A stretch of 64,000 bases of DNA from Streptococcus sanguinis (GTDB lineage: Bacteria; Bacillota; Bacilli; Lactobacillales; Streptococcaceae), in contig NZ_CP054570.1 of assembly GCF_013343115.1 (NCBI RefSeq), positions 124,001-188,000 on the forward strand. The letters run 5' to 3'. Positions 17,919-25,849 of the stretch are shown one piece after another; the stretch's first letter is position 1; the number at the start of each line of letters is the position of its first letter. The position numbers and the translations under genes are program-made. The notes beneath the pieces are model-generated. The model searched no databases, was not told the DNA's origin, and saw only the letters and a list, made by a program, of their open reading frames with translations.

Positions 17919-18185
17919 ATGAAAGCAATTATTACCGTTGTCGGAAAAGATAAAACAGGGATTGTAGCCGGAGTTTCTACTAAGATTGCGGAGCTGGGGC
18001 TGAATATTGACGATATTTCCCAAACCGTTTTGGAGGAATATTTTACCATGATGGCCTTGGTGTCCAGCGATGAAAAGCAAGATTTTACGGCCCTTCGCAA
18101 TGAGTTTGAAGCTTTCGGCCAAGAGCTTAATGTCAAAATCAACATTCAAAGCGCGGCCATTTTTGATGCCATGTACAATATCTAA
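17919..18185 (+). CDS. ACT-domain protein (UPF0237)
   Basis: An 88-residue protein consisting of one ACT domain. AIITVVGKDKTGIVAGVSTKIAELGLNI is the beta-alpha-beta start with the conserved ligand loop DKTGIVAG. ACT domains bind amino acids and regulate partner enzymes. It is followed 10 bases later by a UPF0210 gene, a pairing conserved across Firmicutes, so it may regulate that protein. The ATG at 17919 follows GGAG. The function is not established for the family. Confidence 0.88.
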   Translation: MKAIITVVGKDKTGIVAGVSTKIAELGLNIDDISQTVLEEYFTMMALVSSDEKQDFTALRNEFEAFGQELNVKINIQSAAIFDAMYNI

Positions 18186-18195
18186 GGAGTGAAGG

Positions 18196-19533
18196 ATGGA
18201 TATTAGACAAGTAACAGAAACCATTGCCATGATTGAGGAGCAGAATTTTGATATTCGGACCATCACCATGGGCATTTCACTTTTGGACTGTATCGACACA
18301 GATATTGATCGGGCAGCGGAGAAGATTTACCAAAAAATCACGACCAAAGCGAAAGACATGGTGGAAGTTGGGAACGAAATTGCAGCAGAGCTCGGGATTC
18401 CTATCGTCAACAAGCGGGTCTCAGTGACTCCAATTTCTCTGATTGGGGCAGCGACAGACAGCAGAGACTACGTGCCTCTGGCCAAGGCTTTAGACAAGGC
18501 GGCCAAGGAAATCGGTGTTGACTTTATCGGTGGCTTCTCGGCCTTGGTCCAAAAGGGATATCAAAAAGGCGATGAAATCCTTATTAATTCCATCCCGCGC
18601 GCTTTGGCTGAGACGGACAAGGTCTGCTCCTCTGTCAATATCGGCTCAACCAAAACTGGTATTAATATGACAGCTGTTGCGGATATGGGGCGGATTATCA
18701 AGGAAACCGCTCAGTTATCTGATATGGGTGCGGCCAAGTTGGTCGTCTTTGCCAATGCGGTAGAAGACAATCCTTTCATGGCAGGCGCCTTTCACGGTGT
18801 CGGCGAAGCAGATGTGGTCATCAATGTTGGTGTTTCTGGGCCCGGTGTTGTCAAACGGGCCTTGGAAAAGGTCCGTGGTGAGAGCTTTGACGTGGTCGCT
18901 GAAACGGTCAAGAAAACAGCTTTCAAAATCACCCGTATTGGTCAGTTGGTCGGTCAGATGGCTAGCGAGCGTCTGGGTGTCAAGTTCGGGATTGTTGACT
19001 TGAGTCTGGCTCCAACGCCGGCAGTCGGGGATTCAGTGGCTCGTGTCTTGGAAGAAATGGGCTTGGAAACAGTTGGTACTCATGGCACGACAGCGGCGCT
19101 TGCTCTGCTCAATGACCAAGTCAAAAAAGGTGGTGTCATGGCCTGCAATCAGGTGGGCGGACTATCTGGTGCATTCATTCCTGTTTCTGAAGACGAGGGC
19201 ATGATTGCGGCTGTGCAAAATGGCTCGCTCAATCTAGAAAAGTTAGAAGCTATGACGGCTATCTGCTCGGTAGGTTTGGATATGATTGCCATCCCAGAGG
19301 CGACGCCGGCTGAAACCATCGCGGCCATGATTGCGGATGAAGCGGCGATTGGCGTCATCAATCAAAAGACGACAGCTGTGCGGATTATTCCGAAAGGCAA
19401 GGAAGGCGATATGATTGAATTTGGCGGGCTCTTGGGAACAGCTCCAGTCATGAAGGTCAATCAGGCTTCGTCAGCCGCCTTTATCGCGCGGGGCGGTCAA
19501 ATTCCAGCACCCATTCACAGTTTTAAAAACTAA
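18196..19533 (+). CDS. UPF0210 (DUF711) family protein
   Basis: A 445-residue cytoplasmic protein of the UPF0210/DUF711 family, which is distantly related to pyruvate-formate-lyase-type folds. Glycine- and alanine-rich conserved blocks are GISLLDC near the start, [11 protein letters not shown] around residue 155, [21 protein letters not shown] around 200 and [11 protein letters not shown] around 320. Its biochemical function is unknown to me. It forms an operon with the ACT-domain gene upstream (AAGGAG ribosome site in the 10-base gap). Confidence 0.88.
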   Translation: MDIRQVTETIAMIEEQNFDIRTITMGISLLDCIDTDIDRAAEKIYQKITTKAKDMVEVGNEIAAELGIPIVNKRVSVTPISLIGAATDSRDYVPLAKALDKAAKEIGVDFIGGFSALVQKGYQKGDEILINSIPRALAETDKVCSSVNIGSTKTGINMTAVADMGRIIKETAQLSDMGAAKLVVFANAVEDNPFMAGAFHGVGEADVVINVGVSGPGVVKRALEKVRGESFDVVAETVKKTAFKITRIGQLVGQMASERLGVKFGIVDLSLAPTPAVGDSVARVLEEMGLETVGTHGTTAALALLNDQVKKGGVMACNQVGGLSGAFIPVSEDEGMIAAVQNGSLNLEKLEAMTAICSVGLDMIAIPEATPAETIAAMIADEAAIGVINQKTTAVRIIPKGKEGDMIEFGGLLGTAPVMKVNQASSAAFIARGGQIPAPIHSFKN

Positions 19534-19535
19534 AA

Positions 19536-19630
19536 AGCTAGATTTGAAACAGCTTTTAAGAAAGCATCGTAAAGGACAGCTATTCAGTTTCCGTGTAGGA
19601 GTTTGCGGGATTGAATCTAGCTGGATGCTT
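19536..19630 (+). other. Interleaved inverted repeats after the UPF0210 gene
   Basis: AGCTAGATT (19536-19544) can pair with AATCTAGCT (19614-19622), and AAGCATC (19562-19568) with GATGCTT (19624-19630). The two pairings are interleaved, so they are mutually awkward except as a pseudoknot or as alternative folds. The 130-base gap between genes has no ORF. No known RNA family is recognised. Confidence 0.35.
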
Positions 19631-19665
19631 GAAATATAGGGGATTATAAGGAGATTGTTTAGGTT

Positions 19666-20562
19666 ATGAATAAAAGAGAGCTAGCTGAGCTGGCCCTTGA
19701 TTTAGGTTTGGATTTTGATAAGGAGAGCGGCATTATATATGGCCGTAGAAGGGATTATGCTTTTTATCTAGAGACCATAACAGATGGCGACGAATTTGCG
19801 ATTTTCTTTTCAGTCAAATGTGAGCAGGGCTATATCGGTCGAGATACCTTGGAAGCGTTGATTAACGATTCTGAGGTTTTGATTGATTTTGAGAGAGCAG
19901 GCTATTGTCTGGCTTGTCAGATTTTGGCTGATCAGGATCGAGATCTGCTGCCGGATATTTTGGAGGAGGCTATCGAAGACTGCACCCGCTACTTTAAGGA
20001 GCAAGGGCTGGTTAGCGCCTGTGAGAAAACCGGTGAAACCGGAGAGGTCGACCTATATCCGTTCAAAGGAGATTGGCTCTTTCTCACGCCATCTAGCTAT
20101 GAGCGGATGGTTTCCATCTCGCTGGATAAGGCGACAAAGCGCTCCCTTCCTCATCAAAATCCGCAGAAAATACATTATTTTCTGGGTGTTCTCGGAGCAT
20201 TCTTGACGAGCTTACTTGGTGCATGTCTTGTCTTCTTTTTGACAGGTGCATCCTTGGCCATGGGCTTCATATCAGGTTTTACACTGCTATTTAGCATTGC
20301 TTGCTATGAAAAATTTGTCAAAGGTATTTCTGTTTTGGGAATTGTAGTGAGTTTCTTTTTTACTTTAGCGATGAGCTTTTTAGCTGTTCAAATCGGTTAT
20401 GCCAATTCTTTTTACCAAGGGGAAGGCAATATTTTGCAAGCCGTTATCGCTATTAATAAAGCCGCTTTATCCGGACAGTTTGGCATTAATTATTGGCTCC
20501 ATTATCTGTTCATTGTTCTTGGATGTGTCAGTGCCGTCAAAGTTCATATTAAGTCTCTATAG
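19666..20562 (+). CDS. Hypothetical protein with soluble N-terminal domain and membrane C-terminus
   Basis: A 298-residue protein I do not recognise. Residues 1-165 are soluble and acidic (many Asp/Glu), with a small cysteine-containing segment (GYCLACQILAD). Residues 168-295 contain about four hydrophobic helices (FLGVLGAFLTSLLGACLVFFL, SLAMGFISGFTLLFSIACY, ISVLGIVVSFFFTLAMSFLAV, YWLHYLFIVLGCVSAV). The layout resembles membrane-tethered DUF proteins of low-GC bacteria, with the soluble domain in the cytoplasm. An AAGGAG site is 12 bases before the ATG. It stands alone between a structured intergenic region and two hairpins. Confidence 0.75.
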   Translation: MNKRELAELALDLGLDFDKESGIIYGRRRDYAFYLETITDGDEFAIFFSVKCEQGYIGRDTLEALINDSEVLIDFERAGYCLACQILADQDRDLLPDILEEAIEDCTRYFKEQGLVSACEKTGETGEVDLYPFKGDWLFLTPSSYERMVSISLDKATKRSLPHQNPQKIHYFLGVLGAFLTSLLGACLVFFLTGASLAMGFISGFTLLFSIACYEKFVKGISVLGIVVSFFFTLAMSFLAVQIGYANSFYQGEGNILQAVIAINKAALSGQFGINYWLHYLFIVLGCVSAVKVHIKSL

Positions 20563-20581
20563 TTGATTAGATGCTAACTTC

Positions 20582-20623
20582 ACAGCGAGCCGCTGTCTAT
20601 CATAGCGGAGAACTGAGTTCTCC
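20582..20623 (+). terminator. Double hairpin after the 298-residue membrane protein gene
   Basis: Two perfect adjacent hairpins: ACAGCG-AGC-CGCTGT (20582-20596) and GGAGAAC-TGA-GTTCTCC (20607-20623), the latter followed by CTCTTCTTTAT. A probable terminator, though the T run is broken. Confidence 0.5.
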
Positions 20624-20698
20624 CTCTTCTTTATCCTAAAGAATTCGAAGGCCTTTTTCAAAATATACTATAACAAACAAAAATAAAAGAGGTAAACT

Positions 20699-21400
20699 AT
20701 GTCAAAAACAAGACTCTATGTTATCCGTCATGGCAAGACCATGTTCAATACTATCGGCCGGGCTCAAGGTTGGTCTGATACCCCGCTGACTGCTAAAGGG
20801 GAGCGCGGTATTCGTGAGCTGGGTATCGGATTGCGAGAGTCGGGTTTGCCTTTTGTCAAGGCTTTTTCCAGTGATAGCGGCCGGACCATTCAGACCATGG
20901 GGATTATCCTAGAGGAGCTGGGCCTGACTGGCCAGATTCCCTATCGCTATGACAAGCGCATCAGGGAGTGGTGCTTTGGCAGTTTTGATGGTGCTTATGG
21001 TGGTGAGCTCTTTCATGGTGTTATCCCACGAGTTCTTAAGACGGATAATTACAAAGAACTCAGTTGGCCCGATTTGGCGAATGGTCTGGTAGAAGTGGAT
21101 ACAGCTGGCTGGGCTGAGCCTTGGGACAAGCTTAGCGGTCGGATTTTAGAAGGGTTTGAAGCCATTGCTAGAGAGGTGGAGTCCTCAGGCGGTGGCAATG
21201 TTCTGGTCGTCAGCCACAGTATGACCATTGGTACCTTGGCTTATCTGGTTGATGAGAATATCACGAAAAATCCTAATGTCGATAATGGCAGTGTCACAGT
21301 GCTGGAGTATGAAAATAGCCGCTTTAGCATTCAAGCTCTGGGTGATGTGTCTTACCGTCAGGTCGGCGCAGCCATATTAGACCGAGAAAATCAAGAATGA
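20699..21400 (+). CDS. Histidine phosphatase (phosphoglycerate-mutase-like), paralogue 1
   Basis: A 233-residue protein of the histidine phosphatase superfamily. RHGKTMFNT near residue 10 carries the catalytic histidine, GWSDTPLT follows, SDSGRTIQT (around 60) supplies an arginine, and VVSHSMTIG (around 175) the second histidine. Such enzymes hydrolyse phosphate esters; the substrate is unknown and a true glycolytic PGM would have different motifs. It is roughly 70-75% identical by eye to the next gene, so the pair is a tandem duplication. Its own terminator and a new promoter separate the two. Confidence 0.85.
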   Translation: MSKTRLYVIRHGKTMFNTIGRAQGWSDTPLTAKGERGIRELGIGLRESGLPFVKAFSSDSGRTIQTMGIILEELGLTGQIPYRYDKRIREWCFGSFDGAYGGELFHGVIPRVLKTDNYKELSWPDLANGLVEVDTAGWAEPWDKLSGRILEGFEAIAREVESSGGGNVLVVSHSMTIGTLAYLVDENITKNPNVDNGSVTVLEYENSRFSIQALGDVSYRQVGAAILDRENQE

Positions 21401-21428
21401 GTAGGAGTTTTGAAACTCCTGCTTTTTG
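21399..21428 (+). terminator. Terminator between the two histidine phosphatase genes
   Basis: GTAGGAGTTT pairs with AAACTCCTGC around a small TG-type loop, followed by TTTTT. Confidence 0.75.
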
Positions 21429-21499
21429 CTTTGAAAGCCAGATGGCGCCAATTTCTTCATAAAATGGTATAATATGAAAAGAACAACGGAGGAAATGAA

Positions 21500-22198
21500 A
21501 TGGCAAAAACAAGATTATACTTGGTTCGTCATGGCAAAACCATGTTTAATACTATCGGCCGGGCTCAAGGCTGGTCTGATACCCCATTGACTGAAGTCGG
21601 GGAACGTGGTATTCATGAGTTGGGCATTGGCCTGAGAGAAGCTGGACTTGATTTCAAATTGGCCCGTTCCAGCGACAGCGGCCGAACTATTCAGACCATG
21701 GGCATTATTCTGGAGGAGCTGGGTCTGACAGATCAGATTCCTTATACCTTTGATAAGCGGATTCGCGAATGGTGCTTTGGCAGTTTTGATGGTGGCTATG
21801 ATGGAGAACTCTTTATGGGTGTGATGCCCCGGGTTTTCAATATTGAGCATGTTCATCAGCTTAGCTATGCTGAGTTGGCAGAAGGTCTTGTAGAAGTCGA
21901 TACAGCTGGCTGGGCGGAAAACTGGGAAAAGCTCAGCGGCCGAATCTGGGAAGGCTTTTCAGCCATAGCTGAGGAGCTGGAAGCTGCTGGTGGTGGCAAT
22001 GCTCTGGTCGTCAGCCACGGCATGACCATCGGAACCTTTGTCTATCTAATCAATCGAACTCGGCCTCATGGTTTGGACAATGGTAGTGTGACGGTTGTAG
22101 ACTATGAAGACGGTAAATTCACAGTAGCTTGCGTCGGAGACATGTCTTATCGAGAGGCCGGTGCCAAAGTAATGGAGGAAGAAGTTGAAGCGCGCTAA
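21500..22198 (+). CDS. Histidine phosphatase (phosphoglycerate-mutase-like), paralogue 2
   Basis: A 232-residue paralogue of the gene just upstream. It keeps RHGKTMFNT, GWSDTPLT, SDSGRTIQT, an IREWCFGSFDG block and VVSHGMTIG, so the catalytic residues are intact. A TATAAT at about 21466 and a GGAGG ribosome site indicate its own promoter. Its 3' end overlaps the start of an LdcB/VanY-type carboxypeptidase gene (14 bases), so the two are co-translated, which hints at a cell-envelope substrate. This link is inferred from gene order. Confidence 0.87.
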   Translation: MAKTRLYLVRHGKTMFNTIGRAQGWSDTPLTEVGERGIHELGIGLREAGLDFKLARSSDSGRTIQTMGIILEELGLTDQIPYTFDKRIREWCFGSFDGGYDGELFMGVMPRVFNIEHVHQLSYAELAEGLVEVDTAGWAENWEKLSGRIWEGFSAIAEELEAAGGGNALVVSHGMTIGTFVYLINRTRPHGLDNGSVTVVDYEDGKFTVACVGDMSYREAGAKVMEEEVEAR

Positions 22199-22973
22199 AC
22201 ATCGCAAAGAAAAGAGAAAATCGAAGTCTAAGAAGATTGGGTTGACACTTTTGTTGTTAATCGTCTTGTGTCTGGCAGCTGGAGGAACGGCGATTTATTT
22301 CCGTCCGTCCTTGTTACAAGATCTGCTTGCAAAGATTCAGTTTTCGGGTTCGTCTAGTAGTTCTGCTACGAAGGGCTCTTCTAGCTCAGAGAGTTCACAG
22401 TCTGATTTGCCCAAGGTGTCTTCTACTGACTGGAATTTGATTTTGGTCAATCGTGACAACCAGCAAGAAGAAAAAACACCTGATCTGACTCAGATTGGAG
22501 AGGTCCAGGTGGACAGCCGCATTGCTGAAAATACTCGGCAATTCCTAGCAGCAGCCCAGGCGATAGCTCCTGAAGAAACTTTAATCTCTGGCTATCGCAG
22601 CCGAGCTGAGCAGGAGGAACTCTATAACGAAAAAGTTGCTGGGGAAGTTGCCAAAGGCTTGTCAAATGAAGAAGCAGTCAGCATCGTGCTGAAGCAGGTG
22701 CAGCTTCCAGGAGCCAGCGAGCATCAAACGGGCTTGGCTATTGATATGAGCGCTCCAGAAGGCCAGGAGGATGAATTGGCAGCTAAGATTGCCCAACTAG
22801 CTCCGCAGTATGGCTTTGTCCTTCGCTATCCAGATGGCAAGAGCGACATTACTGGAGTTGACTTTGAGAACTGGCATTACCGCTATGTCGGTGTGGAGAA
22901 TGCCCAGTATATGCAGAAGCATAATCTGGTTCTGGAAGAATATATCGCCCTACTCAAGGCAGCGGGGAAATAA
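22185..22973 (+). CDS. Membrane-anchored peptidoglycan D,D/L,D-carboxypeptidase (VanY/LdcB type)
   Basis: A 262-residue protein using a TTG start with a GGAGGAAG site 8 bases before it; the start overlaps the previous gene. A Lys/Arg-rich N-terminus precedes one hydrophobic helix (about 20-40), then a Ser-rich linker. The VanY domain has LISGYRSRAEQEELY, GASEHQTGLAIDM (zinc His and Asp of the SxHxxGxAxD motif, around 185) and FENWHYRYVG (zinc His, around 228). Streptococcal LdcB/DacB proteins with this layout trim peptidoglycan stem peptides outside the membrane. Specificity (D,D or L,D) cannot be read from the sequence. Confidence 0.87.
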   Translation: MKRAKHRKEKRKSKSKKIGLTLLLLIVLCLAAGGTAIYFRPSLLQDLLAKIQFSGSSSSSATKGSSSSESSQSDLPKVSSTDWNLILVNRDNQQEEKTPDLTQIGEVQVDSRIAENTRQFLAAAQAIAPEETLISGYRSRAEQEELYNEKVAGEVAKGLSNEEAVSIVLKQVQLPGASEHQTGLAIDMSAPEGQEDELAAKIAQLAPQYGFVLRYPDGKSDITGVDFENWHYRYVGVENAQYMQKHNLVLEEYIALLKAAGK

Positions 22974-22978
22974 AAAAC

Positions 22979-23005
22979 TAAGTCAGGTGTTCCTGGCTTT
23001 TTTTA
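22979..23005 (+). terminator. Terminator after the VanY/LdcB-type gene
   Basis: AAGTCAGG and CCTGGCTT pair around TGTT, followed by seven T residues. Confidence 0.75.
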
Positions 23006-23112
23006 TGCCGATTTAGATTTCTAATCCTTTTAACTTCTGATTAAAGCAGCTTTAGCAACAAACATAGAGATACAAAAACGAACCACTTTCTGTAAAAAAT
23101 ATTTATAAATCC

Positions 23113-23164
23113 TTGACAACTATATCGAACTGCGATATAATTTTTTATATCAAGGTTCGATATA
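23113..23164 (+). promoter_or_regulatory. Promoter and operator of the PadR/ABC operon
   Basis: TTGACA (23113-23118), a 17-bp spacer and TATAAT (23136-23141) form a near-consensus promoter. TATATCGAAC (23121-23130) and GTTCGATATA (23155-23164) are a perfect 10-bp inverted repeat overlapping the spacer and the start region. GATATA and TATATC form a second dyad inside. This is a strong candidate for autorepression by the PadR protein. Confidence 0.85.
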
Positions 23165-23188
23165 TCGAGGTGAAAGTGAGTTGAGAAG

Positions 23189-23512
23189 ATGAGTGGATTG
23201 ACAGAAAAGCTTAGGAGAGTCTATGTGCCAATGACAGAGACAGGTTTTTATATCCTCTTCTGTCTTCAGAAAGAAAGGCATGGCTACAGTATTACTCAAA
23301 AAGTCAAGGAGCTGACAGAGGGACAGCTATCTATCAGCCCTGGAACCATGTACGGAACCTTGGCAAAGATGGAAAAAGATGGTCTGATTGCCTTTGTTCG
23401 TGAGGAAGAAAAGAGAAAACTCTATTCTATCACGGAGCTTGGGAAGCAGATTTTAGAGTTGGAAATCCAGCGGATTAAGCGCCTTTACCGCAATAGTAAG
23501 GAGGAAGTTTGA
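23189..23512 (+). CDS. PadR-family transcriptional regulator
   Basis: A 107-residue PadR protein of the short type. The winged helix covers TGFYILFCLQKERHGYSITQKV through SPGTMYGTLAKMEKDGLI and the beta-hairpin FVREEEKRKLYSITELGK, followed by a short dimerisation helix. It overlaps the DUF2812 gene by one base (TGATG). PadR-DUF2812 pairs often sit next to ABC exporters, and the protein probably represses this operon through the inverted repeat in its promoter, releasing on an antimicrobial or envelope signal (inference). Confidence 0.9.
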   Translation: MSGLTEKLRRVYVPMTETGFYILFCLQKERHGYSITQKVKELTEGQLSISPGTMYGTLAKMEKDGLIAFVREEEKRKLYSITELGKQILELEIQRIKRLYRNSKEEV

Positions 23513-24084
23513 TGGAAAAGAGAATTGTCTATAAAATCTTTACCATTGCAGACTATGACAGAGAAGCAGCTTATTTTAAAAAAATGCACATCCAGGGCTG
23601 GAAATTGAAGAAAGTAAGTTATTCTCCCTTTCTTGTTGCAGTTCGTTATACTTTTGAAGCATGTCCGCCTCAGGAAGTGGCCTATCAATTGGATTTTCGC
23701 CCCATGAAGAAGGCGGAGCAAGAATCCTATTATCAACTGTTTGAGGATTGTGGCTGGAAGCATATTACAAACTTTAATCAGTTCTCTTATTTCCGCAAAC
23801 CGGTTTCTCAGATTGATGCAGACAGCGATTTTGAAATCTATAATGACGCATGGTCTAAGCTAGAAATGGTCAAGCGTTTACTTGTATGGCGGTTTTTACC
23901 AGCCATCATGGTTTTGTGTGTCACTACCTATCTCATTCTAGATATTTCCCAGAAAAGTTTGAAAGCAAGTCTATTATTCAAATCAATCTTAGCAATAGAC
24001 TGTGTCATATTGCTCATCCTGTTCTGCCAACTGGTCCATATTGCCTTGCGTTTTTGGAAAATGAGGCAGGAACTGAAAGACTGA
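23512..24084 (+). CDS. DUF2812 family membrane protein
   Basis: A 190-residue protein. The N-terminal half is the soluble DUF2812 domain (IVYKIFTIADYDREAAYFKKMHIQGW ... YTFEACPPQEVAYQLDFRP ... YYQLFEDCGWKHI); the C-terminal part has two membrane helices (about 120-140 and 150-180). The family is typically paired with PadR regulators and is thought to act in sensing or as an accessory; the mechanism is unknown. The ATG overlaps the PadR stop, so translation is coupled. Confidence 0.85.
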   Translation: MEKRIVYKIFTIADYDREAAYFKKMHIQGWKLKKVSYSPFLVAVRYTFEACPPQEVAYQLDFRPMKKAEQESYYQLFEDCGWKHITNFNQFSYFRKPVSQIDADSDFEIYNDAWSKLEMVKRLLVWRFLPAIMVLCVTTYLILDISQKSLKASLLFKSILAIDCVILLILFCQLVHIALRFWKMRQELKD

Positions 24085-24125
24085 TTGCAGTTTTGTTAAA
24101 TACTGTTGTGAAAGCGAGGAAAACA

Positions 24126-24965
24126 ATGAAAAAGACCATTATTGAAGTGCAAGGCTTGAAAAAGAAATTCAAGGAACAAGAAGCCTTGGCAGGAATCGAT
24201 TTTTCCATCCGAGAGGGAGAGATTTTTGGCTTCCTAGGACCGTCTGGATCTGGTAAAACGACGACTATCAATATTTTGACTGGTCAGTTGTCTGCAGATT
24301 CTGGAACAGCTCATGTGCTGTCTGCTCCGGTTGAGGATTTAAAGGCAGAAGTCCTGGAGCAGATTGGTATTGTCAGCGATAGCAGTGGTTTTTATGAAAA
24401 GATGTCACTTTATAAAAATCTCAAGGCTTATGCTATGCTCTTTGGTGTTAATATGACAGAAGTCGATGAACTTCTCCGAAAAGTGGGACTTTATGATAGT
24501 CGCAACAAGGTGGCTGAAAAACTATCTACGGGTATGAAACAGCGCATGCTACTGGTCCGTGCCTTGATTAACCGACCTAAACTGCTCTTCTTGGATGAGC
24601 CAACCAGTGGTTTGGATCCGTCAACCTCTCGCACCATTCATGAACTACTGCTGGAACTAAAAACGCAGGGGACAACTATTTTTCTGACGACCCATGACAT
24701 GCAGGAAGCTACCCTCTTGTGTGATCGCTTGGCCTTGCTAAGTAAAGGAAAACTAGTCGAAGTAGGCAGTCCGCATGAGATAATCCAAAAGTATAATACA
24801 GATAAGAAGGTTCGTTTAGAATATGAAGATTTGACGACGAAGACAGTTACCTTTGATGAACTGCAAGGAGGCTTGGATTTGTCCAATGTTATCAGTATTC
24901 ATTCCTGCGAACCAACTTTAGAAGATGTTTTCATCACTTTGACAGGAGGTACCTTAAATGTCTAA
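24126..24965 (+). CDS. ABC exporter ATP-binding protein
   Basis: A 279-residue ATPase. Walker A GPSGSGKT (around 38), a Q-loop region, signature LSTGMKQR (around 138), Walker B LLFLDEP and the H-loop TTHDM are present. LSTGMKQR replaces LSGGQ, as is common in ABC-2 drug and antimicrobial-peptide exporters. It ends with a domain containing EPTLEDVFITLTG. The ATG at 24126 is chosen over upstream ATGs because those lie inside the DUF2812 gene. The stop overlaps the permease start by 8 bases. Confidence 0.9.
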   Translation: MKKTIIEVQGLKKKFKEQEALAGIDFSIREGEIFGFLGPSGSGKTTTINILTGQLSADSGTAHVLSAPVEDLKAEVLEQIGIVSDSSGFYEKMSLYKNLKAYAMLFGVNMTEVDELLRKVGLYDSRNKVAEKLSTGMKQRMLLVRALINRPKLLFLDEPTSGLDPSTSRTIHELLLELKTQGTTIFLTTHDMQEATLLCDRLALLSKGKLVEVGSPHEIIQKYNTDKKVRLEYEDLTTKTVTFDELQGGLDLSNVISIHSCEPTLEDVFITLTGGTLNV

Positions 24966-25686
24966 TAAATTAAAAGGTATGATTTGGCTGAGAGGTCAAG
25001 TGACGCTAGCTAATAAAAGTATTCTGTTGCAGGTTTTCATGCCGATTTTTCTCATTTTTCTCTATAAATTTATTTTTTCTTTGAATGGAGCAGGTAAGGA
25101 AATTGGAGCGGATAAACTAGCTATTATGTTGCTTACGATCTCTCTGCCTTTCTCTCTAGCCATGTCTGTTGGGACACCTATCATCATCATCCTAGCTGAG
25201 GAAAGAGAAAAACATAATTTGCAAAGTTTGCGCTTGGCTGGTGTGACAGCGGGGCAATATATTCTCTCCGCTTTAATCTGGCCTGCGATTATTGGGATTT
25301 TTTATATCGTCATTACCCCACTTTTGGTAGGAGCCAAGCTTTCTAATCATCTGTTCAGTTATAGTTTGGTTCTCTTATTGACCATGCTGGTCTTAATTTT
25401 CTTCTTTTTAATGGTTGGTCTGTTTTGTAAAAATCAGGTCATGGCACAATCCCTTAGTGTTCCAGCCATGCTCTTGGCGGCATTTATTCCTATGTTTTCA
25501 AATATGAGCGAGGATTTATTTAAGGTACTGCGTTATAGTTTTATGGGCTTATTTACTAGCTATATGAGAGATTGGTCTCATTTCCATTTATGGAGCGGAG
25601 AATTTTTGGCTCTGCTAGTTTGGTTGCTTCTTTTTGCAGGAATTTCTTTCTATTTGATGCGCCGTTTGCAAATCTTGGACGACTAA
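24958..25686 (+). CDS. ABC-2 type permease
   Basis: A 242-residue membrane protein with about six hydrophobic helices, partner of the ATPase upstream. EEREKHNLQSLRLAGV is the cytoplasmic coupling region typical of ABC-2 permeases. The operon PadR-DUF2812-ATPase-permease probably exports an antimicrobial or envelope-active compound. Transcription ends near the CIRCE hairpin that immediately follows. Confidence 0.87.
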   Translation: MSNKLKGMIWLRGQVTLANKSILLQVFMPIFLIFLYKFIFSLNGAGKEIGADKLAIMLLTISLPFSLAMSVGTPIIIILAEEREKHNLQSLRLAGVTAGQYILSALIWPAIIGIFYIVITPLLVGAKLSNHLFSYSLVLLLTMLVLIFFFLMVGLFCKNQVMAQSLSVPAMLLAAFIPMFSNMSEDLFKVLRYSFMGLFTSYMRDWSHFHLWSGEFLALLVWLLLFAGISFYLMRRLQILDD

Positions 25687-25707
25687 TCTAGGTCGCTAGA
25701 CTGATTT

Positions 25708-25740
25708 TTAGCACTCTTGAAAAAAGAGTGCTAATTTTTT
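25708..25740. promoter_or_regulatory. CIRCE element 1, doubling as a terminator
   Basis: TTAGCACTC-N9-GAGTGCTAA (25708-25734), the exact HrcA operator, followed by six T residues. It lies just downstream of the ABC permease and just upstream of the hrcA -35, so it may both terminate that operon and bind HrcA. Confidence 0.93.
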
Positions 25741-25751
25741 GAGTTTTTGTC

Positions 25752-25817
25752 TTGACTTTGGAGTAGAAGAGTGTATAATAGAATCATGAGTTAGCACTCG
25801 AGGTGGTTGAGTGCTAA
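25752..25817 (+). promoter_or_regulatory. hrcA operon promoter and CIRCE element 2
   Basis: TTGACT (25752-25757), a 16-bp spacer and TATAAT (25774-25779) form a sigma-A promoter. A second perfect CIRCE, TTAGCACTC-N9-GAGTGCTAA (25791-25817), follows the start point. Two CIRCE boxes flank the promoter, giving tight HrcA repression relieved by heat. Confidence 0.95.
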
Positions 25818-25849
25818 TTGACAGCAGAATCTTGATTGGAGGTGATGCC

